DNA of 64,000 bases, from NCBI GenBank assembly GCA_030949385.1, contig JAUZSP010000010.1:62001-126000 (forward strand), written 5' to 3'. The stretch comes from Gammaproteobacteria bacterium. GTDB lineage: Bacteria; Pseudomonadota; Gammaproteobacteria; JAUZRS01. Made by a program: the position numbers and the translations under genes. Positions 26,781-37,100 of this stretch are shown piece after piece (position 1 is the first letter of the stretch; every line of letters starts with the position of its first letter). The notes under the pieces are model-generated. The model did not search any database, was not told the origin of the DNA, and worked only from the letters and a program-made list of their open reading frames with translations.

Positions 26781-28102
26781 TTAAAGCAGCAGGCGGCGCA
26801 TGTCGGCCAACACACGGCTTAAATAGCTGGTGAAACGTGCGCCATCGGCACCGTCGATGACGCGGTGATCGTAGGAGAGTGACAGCGGCAGCATCAGGCG
26901 AGCAGCAAATTCACCATCGGGTTGATAGATTGGTTTCATCGCGGAGCGGAAACGCCCAAAATGGCCACTTCCGGCGCATTGACGATGGGGGTGAAGGCGC
27001 TGCCACCGAGACCACCCAAGCTGGAGATGGTGAAACAGCCGCCTTGCATATCCTTGGGGCCGAGTTTTTTGTCGCGGGCTTTGATGCTGATGGCGGTCAG
27101 CTCTTGTGCCAGCTCCACTAAGCTTTTTTGATCCACGTCGCGCACCACCGGCACCACCAAACCGTCGGGAGTCGCGACGGCAATGCCGATGTGATAGTAC
27201 TTTTTCAGGATCAAGTTTTCGCCGCTGGCATCCAGTGAGGCGTTGAAACGGGGGAACTGTTTTAGGGCGGAGACCACCGCCTTCATCAAAAAGGCGAGCA
27301 GGGTGATTTTGATCCCTCGATCTTTGTATTCGCCCACCAACTGTTTGCGAAACGCCTCCAGATCGGTGATGTCCGCGTCATCAAATTGGGTCACATGTGG
27401 GATCGTGACCCAGTTGCGGTGCAGCACTTGGCCGGTGATTTTGTTGATTTTGCTCAAGGGCAGATTTTCAACTTCGCCGAACTTGCTGTAGTCGATGTTG
27501 GGCATGGCGGCCACGGCCAGACCGCTGCCACTGGCAGCAGCAGGTGCGCCAGACCCAGAGCCGCTCAGCGCGGCTTTGATAAAGCCCTGCACGTCGCTTT
27601 TTAGGATACGGCCTTTGCGGCCACTGCCACCGATGCGGCTGATGTCGGCACCCAGTTCACGGGCAAAACGGCGTACCGCTGGGCTGGCGTGAGCGGAGTT
27701 GCCGCTGGTGGGCGCAGCTGCCACAGGCGCAGCTACTGGCGTGGGTGCCACTGTCACAGGTGTTGGAACCGCTGCTTTGGGCGCTTCAGGAGCGGGGGTT
27801 GGTTTGGCGGTTGCAGCGGCGGGTGCGGCCTTTGTGGGCGCGGCTTCGGTGGCGCTTGAATCAGCCGCGTGCAGCCACATCACCAGATCGCCTTCGGAGA
27901 TGGTGTCACCGATATTGACCTTGATTTTACCCACCACGCCGTTGGCGGGCGCGGGAATTTCCATGGTGGCTTTGTCGCTCTCCAGAGTGACCAGAGAATC
28001 TTCGGCGCTGACCGTGTCGCCGCTGGCGACCAGTATTTCGATCACCTCAACAGCGGCAAAATCACCGATGTCGGGTACTAAAACTTTTTCTTCGTTAGCC
28101 AT
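26781..28102 (-). pseudogene. aceF: Dihydrolipoamide acetyltransferase (E2), apparent single-base frame break
   Basis: E2 carries acetyl groups between E1 and CoA. The first frame (28102 to 26936) holds one lipoyl domain (ESDKATME), an Ala/Pro-rich linker, the E3/E1-binding domain ASPAVRRFARELGADISR, and most of the catalytic domain. It stops right after VAILGVSAPR. The expected remainder, opening with MKPIYQPDGEFAARLMLPL and including the catalytic DHRVIDG, is encoded one frame over at 26939-26781. One missing base near 26940-26952, most simply a C in TTTCCGC, would restore GVSRSAMKP and a 440-residue protein. An essential-looking gene, intact on both sides of the break, argues for a sequence error rather than true decay. 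Confidence 0.9.
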
Positions 28103-28113
28103 GTTTCTGCTCC

Positions 28114-30776
28114 CTAGACCGTGATTGGGTTGGGTTTGTTGATGTCGATGCCGTATTTTTTGATCGCTTCGCTGACTTTGCTGGCGGCGATTTCTTTGCG
28201 ATCCGCCAAGCTTTTCAGGGCAGCAACGGCGATGTAGTGGCGATTGACTTCAAAGAAGGTGCGCAGTTTTTCGCGGCTGTCGGAGCGGCCAAAGCCATCG
28301 GTGCCGAGCACTTTGTAGTCACTGGGAACATACGCGCGAATCTGATCGACGTAGGCGCGGATGTAATCGGTGGCCACCACTACTGGCCCTTCGCTGCCAG
28401 ACAAACATTCTTCGACGTAGCTGATGCGGGCTTTTTTCTTCGGGTTGAGCATGTTGTAACGCTCTACATCGTGGCCGTTGCGCGCCAGTTCGTTGAAGCT
28501 GGTGACGCTCCAGACATCGGCGCTGACCCCGAAGTCATTTTGCAGCAGTTCGGCGGCGGCGATGGCTTCGCGCAAAATGGTGCCACTGCCCATCAGTTGT
28601 ACTTTGGGGCCTTTGTTGGGATTCTGTTGCAGGCGGTACATGCCTTTGAGGATGCCCTCTTCAACGCCCTCTGGCAGCGGCGGTTGCTGGTAGTTTTCGT
28701 TCATGGCGGTGATGTAGAAGAAGACATTTTCTTGTTTCTCTACCATGCGCTGCATGCCGTTGTGAATGATAATCGCCATTTCGTACGCAAAGGTGGGGTC
28801 GTAGGCGACGCAGTTGGGGATGGTGTTGGCCACCAACAGACCGTGACCGTCTTGATGTTGCAGCCCTTCTCCATTGAGGGTGGTGCGTCCTGCCGTTGCG
28901 CCGATGAGGAACCCCCGTGCCTGCATGTCACCGGCAGCCCAAGCGAGATCTCCGATGCGCTGGAAGCCGAACATGGAGTAGTAAATGTAGAAGGGAATCA
29001 TGTTGACGCCGTGGTTGCTGTAGGCGGTGGCCGCTGCAATCCAAGAGGACATGGAACCGGCTTCGTTGATGCCCTCTTCGAGGATCTGACCGGATTTGTC
29101 TTCTTTGTAGTACATCAACTGATCACGATCTTGTGGTTCGTAGAGTTGACCGACGGAGGAGTAGATGCCGAGCTGGCGGAACATGCCTTCCATGCCGAAG
29201 GTACGTGCTTCATCGGGGACGATGGGGACGATGTTTTTGCCGACTTTTTTGTCGCGGGTCAGGGCGGTCAAGATGCGCACAAAGGCCATCGTGGTGGACA
29301 TTTCCCGTTCGCCGCTGCCTTTGAGCATCGCCGAGAAGGCCTCCAGTGGGGGAACTTCCAGCGGCGCGGCCAGATGTTGGCGCGAGGGCAGATAACCGCC
29401 GAGGGCTTTGCGACGCGCTTGCAGGTACTGCATCTCTTCGCTGTCGGCGGGCGGTTTGAGGTAGTCGGCGTTGGTGGCTTGTTCGTCGCTCAAGGGCAGG
29501 CGGAACCGATTGCGGAAGGCGAGCAGGTCGTCGTTGTCGAGTTTTTTCTTCGAGTGGCTGATGTTCTGCCCTTCGGCGGATTCACCCATGCCGTAGCCTT
29601 TGACCGTTTTGGCCAAAATAACCGTGGGCTGGCCTTTGTGGGCGACGGCTTCGGCGTAGGCGGCGTAGACTTTGTGTGGGTCGTGACCGCCGCGATTGAG
29701 GTGCCAAATGTCGTCATCGGAGAGGTGGGATACCAGCTCTTTCAGTTCGGGGTATTTGCCAAAGAAGTGTTCACGGGTGTACGCACCGCCTTTGGCTTTG
29801 TAGTTTTGGTACTCGCCATCGACGCACTCTTCCATGCGTTGGCGCAGCAGGCCGGTTTTGTCTTTGGCCAGCAAGGGATCCCAATAGGAACCCCAGACCA
29901 CTTTGATCACATTCCAGCCCGCGCCTCGGAAGACCGCTTCCAGTTCTTGAATGATTTTGCCGTTGCCGCGCACCGGTCCATCAAGGCGTTGCAGGTTGCA
30001 GTTGACCACAAAGGTGAGGTTGTCGAGTTTTTCCCGCCCGGCCAGCGAGATGGCACCGAGGGATTCCGGCTCGTCGGTTTCACCGTCACCCAAGAACGCC
30101 CAGACGCGCCGAGGTTCGGTGTTGGCCAGTTTGCGGTGCTGCATGTATTTCATGAAGCGCGCTTGGTAGATGGCCATAATGGGGCCCCAGTCCCATGCTG
30201 ACGGTGGGAAACTGCCAAAAGTCGGGCATCAACCACGGATGTGGATAGGAGGAGAGGCCAATGTCTTTGCCTTCCGATTCTTGACGGAAGTGGTTGAGCT
30301 GATCTTCGCTCAAGCGGCCTTCGAGAAAGGCGCGAGCGTAGATACCAGGCGAGGAGTGGCCTTGCAAAAAGAGCAAATCACCGCCGTGTTCGGGGGTTTG
30401 GGCGTGAAAAAAAGTGGTTAAACCCCACATCGTAGAGGGTGGCTGAGGAGGCAAAACTGGCGATGTGGCCACCCAGGTCGGGGTTATGACGGTTGGCACG
30501 CACCACCATTGCCAAGGCGTTCCAGCGAATGTAGGAGCGCAAGCGGCGTTCCAGCTCTTGATTGCCGGAGCTGCGTTTTTCCAAATGGGTCGGAATGGTG
30601 TTGAGGTAGGCGGTGTTGGCACTGAAGGGCAGGTGCGCACCCGAACGGCGCGCCTGATCGATTAATTTCCCGAGTAGGTAGTGGGCGCGTTCAGGTCCTT
30701 CAGCATCAATGACCGCTTCCAGGGCTTCGAGCCACTCTTGAGTCTCTTGGGGATCAATGTCGGGTAGTGTAGTCAT
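28114..30776 (-). pseudogene. aceE: Pyruvate dehydrogenase E1 component, two apparent frame breaks
   Basis: Homodimeric-type ThDP-dependent E1, which decarboxylates pyruvate and acetylates E2 lipoate. Three frames together give about 886 residues, the standard AceE length. The N-terminal part (30776-30378) breaks at a 7-base A run (plus strand 30407-30413), where six would continue into [11 protein letters not shown]. The second part breaks at GGGGCCCC (30181-30188), where one C fewer gives [14 protein letters not shown]. The long third part carries the ThDP motif region [12 protein letters not shown] and the rest of the enzyme. Both breaks are single-base insertions in homopolymers. The gene starts the operon aceE-aceF-lpdA, 11 bp before aceF. 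Confidence 0.9.
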
Positions 30777-31052
30777 AGTGTCCTCACGCCAAAGTGACGA
30801 GTGATTTTATGTGGTGGCAGAAGCCGTGTTTACGGATTGGCTCGACCTTAAAAAAAGGGAGTCATTATGCCTGAACTGGGTGATGCTTAGAAGCCTGTGA
30901 ATGATTCGCTGGGGTTGGAAGTGGTTTTTTATCTTTGGCCGGAAGGGTTGGCTGGGTGCGTTGTGAAGAATTTAAGGTTAGAATGAGCCAATAAAATGTT
31001 AGGTCAGCGATTCGAATAACAATAATAACGAAATGCTGCGTATTGAATGTAA

Positions 31053-31064
31053 GGGGGGGGGGGG
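31053..31064 (+). repeat. Poly-G tract (12 G) overlapping the TonB receptor's ribosome site
   Basis: Twelve consecutive G bases end 5 bp before the ATG at 31070, and the last Gs plus AG form the apparent Shine-Dalgarno sequence (GGGGAG). A TTG-started frame (31043) reads through the tract in phase with the receptor. Tracts of this length slip during replication and act as switches in phase-variable surface genes of several pathogens. Here changes in length would alter ribosome-site spacing or the phase of the leader frame. Confidence 0.8.
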
Positions 31065-31069
31065 AGTTG

Positions 31070-33154
31070 ATGTTGGGTTACGTGCCATTGCTGTTTTTTG
31101 TGAGCCTTTTAAGTGCTGCGGTGCAGGCTGTGGAGTACAGCCGTGAGGAGCAAGATTTGCTCTTGCTTTACGGTGATGAAGAGATGATCACCATTGCTAC
31201 GGGTGAGCAGCAACCGCTTTCAAAAGCACCGGCGGTGGCCAATGTGATCACCGCTAAGCAGATTAGAAGGATGGGGGCGACGGATCTGGATGAGATTTTG
31301 GAGAGTGTGCCTGGGCTGCATGTCTCTCGCAGTAGCAGGTACAACCCACTTTATTTGTTTCGTGGCATTGCTTCCAGTTTCAACGCCGAAGTATTGATGT
31401 TGATCAACGGCGTGCCGATCAACACCTTGTTTGTCGGTGATCGGCATCAAGTCTGGGGTGGCATGCCGGTGCAGGCGATTGCTCGGGTTGAGGTGATCCG
31501 GGGGCCGGGTGCGGCGATTTACGGTGCCGATGCCTTTGCGGGGGTGATTAACGTCATTACTAAAAACGCGGCGGACATTAACGGCACCGAAGTGGGTTTG
31601 CGTTACGGCAGTTTTGCTAGCCAAGAGGTCTGGTTGCTGCACGGCAGTGAGTGGGCGGGTTGGCAGTGGGCCTTTGCACTGGAGGGCAGTCGAACGGATG
31701 GGGCTAAAAGCATCATTGAACAGGATGCACAGAGCGGTCTGGATCAGCTTTTGGGCAGTCAGGCTTCCCTAGCACCTGGGGCGGTGAGTTTGCAGCGAGA
31801 CAGCCTTGATCTGCGTCTGGAATTGGGGCGTGGCAATTTTGTGGCGCGCTTGGGTTTGCAGCGTCGTACGAATTTGGGTGTGGGTGTGGGGGTGGCATCG
31901 GCATTGGATCCTAATGGTCGTCTGGGCAGTGATCGTTGGAATCTGGATCTGAATTATCACAACGCCAATTTGGCTGAAGATTGGGATATCAGCTCGCAAT
32001 TGAGTTTTTATGACACGTCGCAAGTGGTTGAGCAGGATTTGCATCTTTTCCCAGCGGGCAGTCTTGGTTTTCAGGAGGGTATTATTGGCAACCCTGAAGT
32101 GTTTGAGCGGCATTTTCGCGGGAGTGTTTCGGCTGCTTATGCCGGTTTTTTTGGTCACCGAATTCGTTTGGGTTTCGGTTATACGGTAAGCGATCTTTAT
32201 CGGGTTAATGAGACAAAAAACTTTACCTTCGCTGCGGGCTCTCCTCTGCCGATGCCTCTGGGTGGGGTGCAGGATGTTTCGGACAGTGATGCGGTTTTTT
32301 TGACGGAAGGGAAACGTAAAAATGCTCATATTTTTCTGCAAGACATCTGGAAACTGGCCAACGATTGGGAGTTGACCGCTGGTGTGAGGCTGGATGATTA
32401 CAGTGATTTTGGTCAGAGCGTTAACCCACGCTTGGCTCTGGTTTGGTCGATGGGACAAAATTCAACTCTGAAGTTGTTGCACGGTCAGGCGTTTCGAGCA
32501 CCTTCTTTTTTGGAGACTCAGGGGCGTAACAACCCCGTCGCCTTGGGTAATGTGGATTTGAAACCCGAAACGATTCAGACGACGGAGCTGGCGTTTGAGT
32601 ACTACCCACAAGAACGTCTGCGTTTGAGTACCAGCCTGTTTCGTTATGTCTGGCAAGACATCATTCGTTTTGAAGCGGTGGATGCCAGCGGTTCGGACCC
32701 TTCAAGGCAGGCACAAAACAGCGGCAGTCAGAGTGGTGCGGGTCTGGAATTTGAGATTGATTGGCGCGTGAACGCGGATCTTCATTTGATGATGAACTCC
32801 GCTTACCAATATTCGCATGATGAACGCAGCGGTCAGTCTGCTGCCAACGCCCCCAATCATCAGCTTTATCTGCAGGCCAATTGGCAATTCCAGCCTGCTT
32901 GGAGTTTAAACTCACGTTTGAACTTGGTGATGTCGAGAGCCAGAGAGGCGGGGGATCTGCGTGCTGAGGTTGCTGATTACAGCACTCTGGATGTGAGTGT
33001 GCGGCGGCGTTCGGTCGTTGCAGGTTGGGCGGTTGCTGTGGGGGTGCGTAATCTGTCGGATACGGATCGTCGCGAGCCGTCAGGAGTAGAAATTCCAAAT
33101 GATCTGCCTCTACCAGGGCGAAATGCCTTTGCTGAGTTGAGTTACACCTTTTAG
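31070..33154 (+). CDS. TonB-dependent outer-membrane receptor
   Basis: A start at ATG 31070 (MLGYVPLLFF) gives 694 residues with a signal peptide to about residue 19 (AVQA-V). A short N-terminal segment precedes the plug domain (~45-165: APAVANVITAKQIRRMG, ESVPGLHVSRS, RGPGAAIYGADAFAGVINVIT), followed by a 22-stranded barrel ending in the aromatic AFAELSYTF. These are the standard plug and barrel marks of TonB receptors. The substrate is unknown; the class resembles receptors for siderophores, vitamin B12 or other ligands. The next genes, a periplasmic binding protein and a huge hybrid kinase, suggest a sensing role rather than simple uptake. No TonB/ExbBD genes are nearby. Confidence 0.9.
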   Translation: MLGYVPLLFFVSLLSAAVQAVEYSREEQDLLLLYGDEEMITIATGEQQPLSKAPAVANVITAKQIRRMGATDLDEILESVPGLHVSRSSRYNPLYLFRGIASSFNAEVLMLINGVPINTLFVGDRHQVWGGMPVQAIARVEVIRGPGAAIYGADAFAGVINVITKNAADINGTEVGLRYGSFASQEVWLLHGSEWAGWQWAFALEGSRTDGAKSIIEQDAQSGLDQLLGSQASLAPGAVSLQRDSLDLRLELGRGNFVARLGLQRRTNLGVGVGVASALDPNGRLGSDRWNLDLNYHNANLAEDWDISSQLSFYDTSQVVEQDLHLFPAGSLGFQEGIIGNPEVFERHFRGSVSAAYAGFFGHRIRLGFGYTVSDLYRVNETKNFTFAAGSPLPMPLGGVQDVSDSDAVFLTEGKRKNAHIFLQDIWKLANDWELTAGVRLDDYSDFGQSVNPRLALVWSMGQNSTLKLLHGQAFRAPSFLETQGRNNPVALGNVDLKPETIQTTELAFEYYPQERLRLSTSLFRYVWQDIIRFEAVDASGSDPSRQAQNSGSQSGAGLEFEIDWRVNADLHLMMNSAYQYSHDERSGQSAANAPNHQLYLQANWQFQPAWSLNSRLNLVMSRAREAGDLRAEVADYSTLDVSVRRRSVVAGWAVAVGVRNLSDTDRREPSGVEIPNDLPLPGRNAFAELSYTF

Positions 33155-33216
33155 GCTGAGTTGAAATTTGATTTTATGGATATAGGTTATTTCAAACAGG
33201 CTGTTATCATCGACTT

Positions 33217-34170
33217 TTGGGGCGATTGGTGTTGATTGCGCTGCGGAAGGTGGTGTACGGAGTGGGATTTTTAATTCTTGCTCTTATGCCGTTGCAACCT
33301 GTGTTGGCGCAGCAGCCTGTGGCGGTGGTGTATCCGCAGGTGGATGGGCGGTTTCAATTCATTTTTGCCGAGATGTTAAAGGGCATTGAGTCCGTTATGG
33401 GTGAGCCGGTACGCGGTTATGTGTTGCCTGCTGACTATCAATTGGACGACTTGGATCGCTGGTTGGATCAAGAAGAGATTGAGGTGGTTATTGCCTTGGG
33501 TGGCTCCAGCTCCCGAGCGTTGGCGCAGCTGAAGGGGCTGGTGAACGTAGTTTATGGGGGAACCGATCTCTCCGTGAGTCGGGCGGGCAATACGGGGATT
33601 AGCTTGATGCCGGATCCCAAGCTGTTATTTGAGCGCTTGCTCTCTTTGGTTCCCGAAATAGAGACGGTCACGGTCATTTACAGCATGGAAAACAACGCCT
33701 GTTTAATTGAAAAAGCGCAGCAAGAAGCGCGTGACAGGGGGCTGATTCTGGAGGCGATTCCCGCAGAGAATATGAAAGAGGCGGCGGGTTATTATCGCCG
33801 TTGGTTGAAACAGCTGGACGCTAAAAAAGACGCACTCTGGCTGCCGATGGATCGGGTCACGGTGGATCAAAGTCGGCATTTTTCCAATCTATTGAGCCAA
33901 GCGTGGGAGCGAGAATTTGTGATTTTTTCCAGTACGTCGGTACACGCGAAACGAGGTGCGCTTTTTTCTCTCTATGCGGATAATAACGCCTTGGGGCAAA
34001 GTTTGGCGCGGATGGCGCGACGTCAATTGCAGTCTGAGGGCGATGAGGGCATTCGCCCTTTGTTAGAAGTGAAGTCTGCCCTTAATCGACGTACCGCAGA
34101 TCATCTTGGTTTACGTTTGGTGCCACGCCAAATTCGATCTTTTGATCTCTTATTTCCTCGACGTTATTAG
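33217..34170 (+). CDS. Periplasmic ABC-type substrate-binding-like protein
   Basis: A 317-residue exported protein, TTG start, signal peptide to about residue 31 (PVLA-Q). The mature sequence follows the ABC substrate-binding (PF04392-like) pattern: AVVYPQVDGRFQFIFAEMLKGIE, then EVVIALGGSSSRALAQL, VVYGGTDLSVSRAGNTGISL and ALWLPMDRVTVDQ. No permease or ATPase accompanies it; instead it stands between a TonB receptor and a membrane histidine kinase. In such settings these proteins may present a ligand to the kinase sensor domain. That is inference; direct transport with distant components remains possible. Confidence 0.75.
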   Translation: MGRLVLIALRKVVYGVGFLILALMPLQPVLAQQPVAVVYPQVDGRFQFIFAEMLKGIESVMGEPVRGYVLPADYQLDDLDRWLDQEEIEVVIALGGSSSRALAQLKGLVNVVYGGTDLSVSRAGNTGISLMPDPKLLFERLLSLVPEIETVTVIYSMENNACLIEKAQQEARDRGLILEAIPAENMKEAAGYYRRWLKQLDAKKDALWLPMDRVTVDQSRHFSNLLSQAWEREFVIFSSTSVHAKRGALFSLYADNNALGQSLARMARRQLQSEGDEGIRPLLEVKSALNRRTADHLGLRLVPRQIRSFDLLFPRRY

Positions 34171-34191
34171 CCCATAATCTGAGCAATTGGT

Positions 34192-37100
34192 ATGCACTTT
34201 ACGCACATTTCACGTTGGGGTTTTAAACAGCAGCTTATCTTGGCGTTTACGTTGGGCATTTTCTGTTTGGCGTTGATCTCTTCTTTGACCATTTCTGCTT
34301 ATTCCAGTGACGGCTTGCGTCAGCAAGCTCTTGAACAGGGTTTGAAGGTAACGGAATCCTTTGCCCGTCAGAGTGCGTTGGCTCTGCTCTATGAGAGTGC
34401 AGAAAACGCCAAAGAGGCAGGACGGTTGGCGCTCTCTTTTCCCGATGTGGTTTCCGTTAGCATTTTTCAACCGAACCATAAGGTGCTCTTCTCTGCAGGG
34501 GTGAAGGTGGCGGATTTGCAGCAGGATGGAGATGGCGCAAAACTGTGGCTCTTGTTGGGTCGTTTGGAAGGTGAGACCGATCAGGCATGGCATTTTTTCG
34601 CGCCCGTGTTCAGCGATAATATTAGCGACGATTCCCCTTTTAGTGTGCAGGCGGCGGATCCCGATTTGATCGGTTATACCCGTTTGGTGATGAGCAAAGC
34701 CTCGCTTAATCGGGTGCTTGATGAGGTCTTTAAAGTCAATCTCTACATTTCCCTGTTGCTGGCGGCGCTGCTGTTGTCGGTTTTATTGGCCATTACCACA
34801 CGGGTAACCAAACCGTTGATGGAGCTGGCGGGTGCGATGAAACGGGCGCAGTTGGGGGAGAAAAAGGTGCGTTCTTCGGTCAATGGGCCGCAGGACATCA
34901 TGCTCATGGAGGAGGCTTTCAATACCATGATGGATGTCTTGGAGACCCGTGAATTGGAGTTGCAAAAAGCCCGTGATACGGCGCTGAAATCGGCGCGTCT
35001 CAAAGGCGAATTTGCCACTAATGTGAGCCACGATTTACGTACGCCGCTGAACGGGGTGTTGGGTATGTTGGAGTTGCTAAATTCAATGGGTTTGACTCCC
35101 AAACAGCAAGAGTATGTGGAAGTGGCTTTGGGTTCGGGGCGGGCGTTGTTGTCTCTGATTGAGGACATTCTTGATTTTTCCCGCATTGAGGCAGGCCGCC
35201 TGAAAAGCAACAACGAAGATTTTAATCTGCGTGAAGTGCAAAAAGACGTGGTGGGTCTGTTGGCCGGTCAGGCTCAGCGCAAGGGCTTGGATATCAGTTA
35301 CCTGATTGAATCCAATGTGCCGACCCGACTGTTTGGTGATGCAGGGCGTTTGCGGCAGATTTTAATGAACTTGCTGGGGAATGGAATTAAATTTACCGAG
35401 CACGGTGAAGTGACGGTTTTGGTGTCCGTTGTGTCTCATAAAGAACAGCGTTATTTGCTGCGTTTTGAGGTGAAAGACAGCGGTATTGGGGTCTCTAAGG
35501 AGGCACAGGGACGTATTTTTGAGCCCTTTTCACAGGCGGATGGTTCTACTACTCGGCGTTATGGGGGTACGGGCTTGGGGTTGGCCATCTGTCGTCAGCT
35601 GGTGGAGTTATTGGGTGGCGAGCTTGGGGTGGAGAGCCGAGTGGGCAGAGGCAGTCGTTTTTGGTTTAGCTTGCCAATGGATGCGGTGGATAAACAAGAG
35701 GAGGAGTACAGCAGTACCTTGGCGGGTGAGAAAATTTTGGTGGTGGATGACAGCGAAGTCAGTCGTCAATTTTTGCAGCAGACCTTGGAGCGTTGGGGCA
35801 TTCAGCAGCACGGGGTCTCTTGTGGTCATGAGGCACTGAAAGCGCTCAAAGTCGCTGCTGCGATAGAGAAACCGTATCACGTGGTGATGGTGGATCAGGA
35901 GATGCCGCACATGGACGGTGCCAGCTTGAGTCACTCCATCAAAGCCGATCCGAAGTTAAGTGATACTTCGGTGATTATGATGATTCGGCGTTGGCAGGTG
36001 GGGCATGAGACCATTCAGCTGGTGGATGCGGCGGGTTACATTGAGACCCCGATTGAGGAGTCGGCGTTGCACGATGCCATTTTCAATGTGCTGCGGCCAC
36101 CGCAATTGCTGCTGAAACCGTTAAAGACCGCTTCAGTTCGTAGCACGGTCAATTTTGCTAAATCGGTGCTGGTGGTGGAAGACAATCGCGCCAATCAGCA
36201 GGTGGCTTTGGGCATGTTGCAGCGATTGGGTTGTTCGGTAGTATTGGCCGGTAACGGTCTGCAGGCGATTGAACAGCTGGCAGAACACCATTTCGATGCG
36301 CTGCTGATGGATTGTCACATGCCGGAGTTAGACGGTTATGAAGCGACTTTGCGCATTCGGGCTGCTGAGCAGTCAGATCGTCTGCCGATTATTGCCATGA
36401 CCGCCAATGTTGGGGAAGCCGAGGTAAAACGCTGTTATGAGGTGGGGATGGACGATTACCTTAGCAAACCTCTCAATCTACAGACTTTAAAACAGAGTTT
36501 AGCGCGTTGGTTTACGGATCATAACGATGTCACCTCCGAGTCTGTCCAGCCTTTGGTATTGAGTGTTAAGGGTGGCGTTGCCTCTGCTTCCTTGGACCAT
36601 GCTTTTTTGGATGAACTGCGTGACAGCGTTGGCGGTTCATTTTCTATGTTGTTGACGGTGTTTCTTGAGGACACGCCGATCTATTTGCAGGCGTTGCGTA
36701 ATGCGATTGCCGATCAAAATACGCTTGAGGTGGCCAACGTTGCTCACAGTGTGAAGGGCAGCGCGCGCAATTTGGGTGCGAAACCGATGGCTGAGTTTGC
36801 GGCCTCTCTGGAGATTTTAGGGCGCGAGCAGCAACTGGGAAATGCTGCTGAGTTACAACGCAAGTTAGAAACAGAGTACCACTTGGTTAAAGTGGAGCTG
36901 GAGTCGCTCTCTGAGGTCGAAACGGAGTTTGAGAGTGTGTCAGAGGTTGGGGATTCCTTCTCGGTGCTGGTGGTGGATGATGATCGTGGTATTCGTTTGG
37001 CACTGCGAACCGTGTTGGTGGGAGACGGTTATCAGGTTAAAGAGGCCAGTAACGGTCAGCAGGCGTTGGCGCTGTGTGAGCGTCAGCTGCCTGATTTGGT

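Noticed and set aside
26936-26940. ATGA overlap in aceF as a normal gene junction
   Set aside because: The downstream piece is only the last 52 residues of E2 with the catalytic motif, not a separate protein; a missing base explains it better.
28237-30201. A 654-codon open frame antisense to aceE
   Set aside because: It has no ribosome site, no recognised domain and follows the third-codon bias of aceE; the minus strand matches AceE residue for residue.
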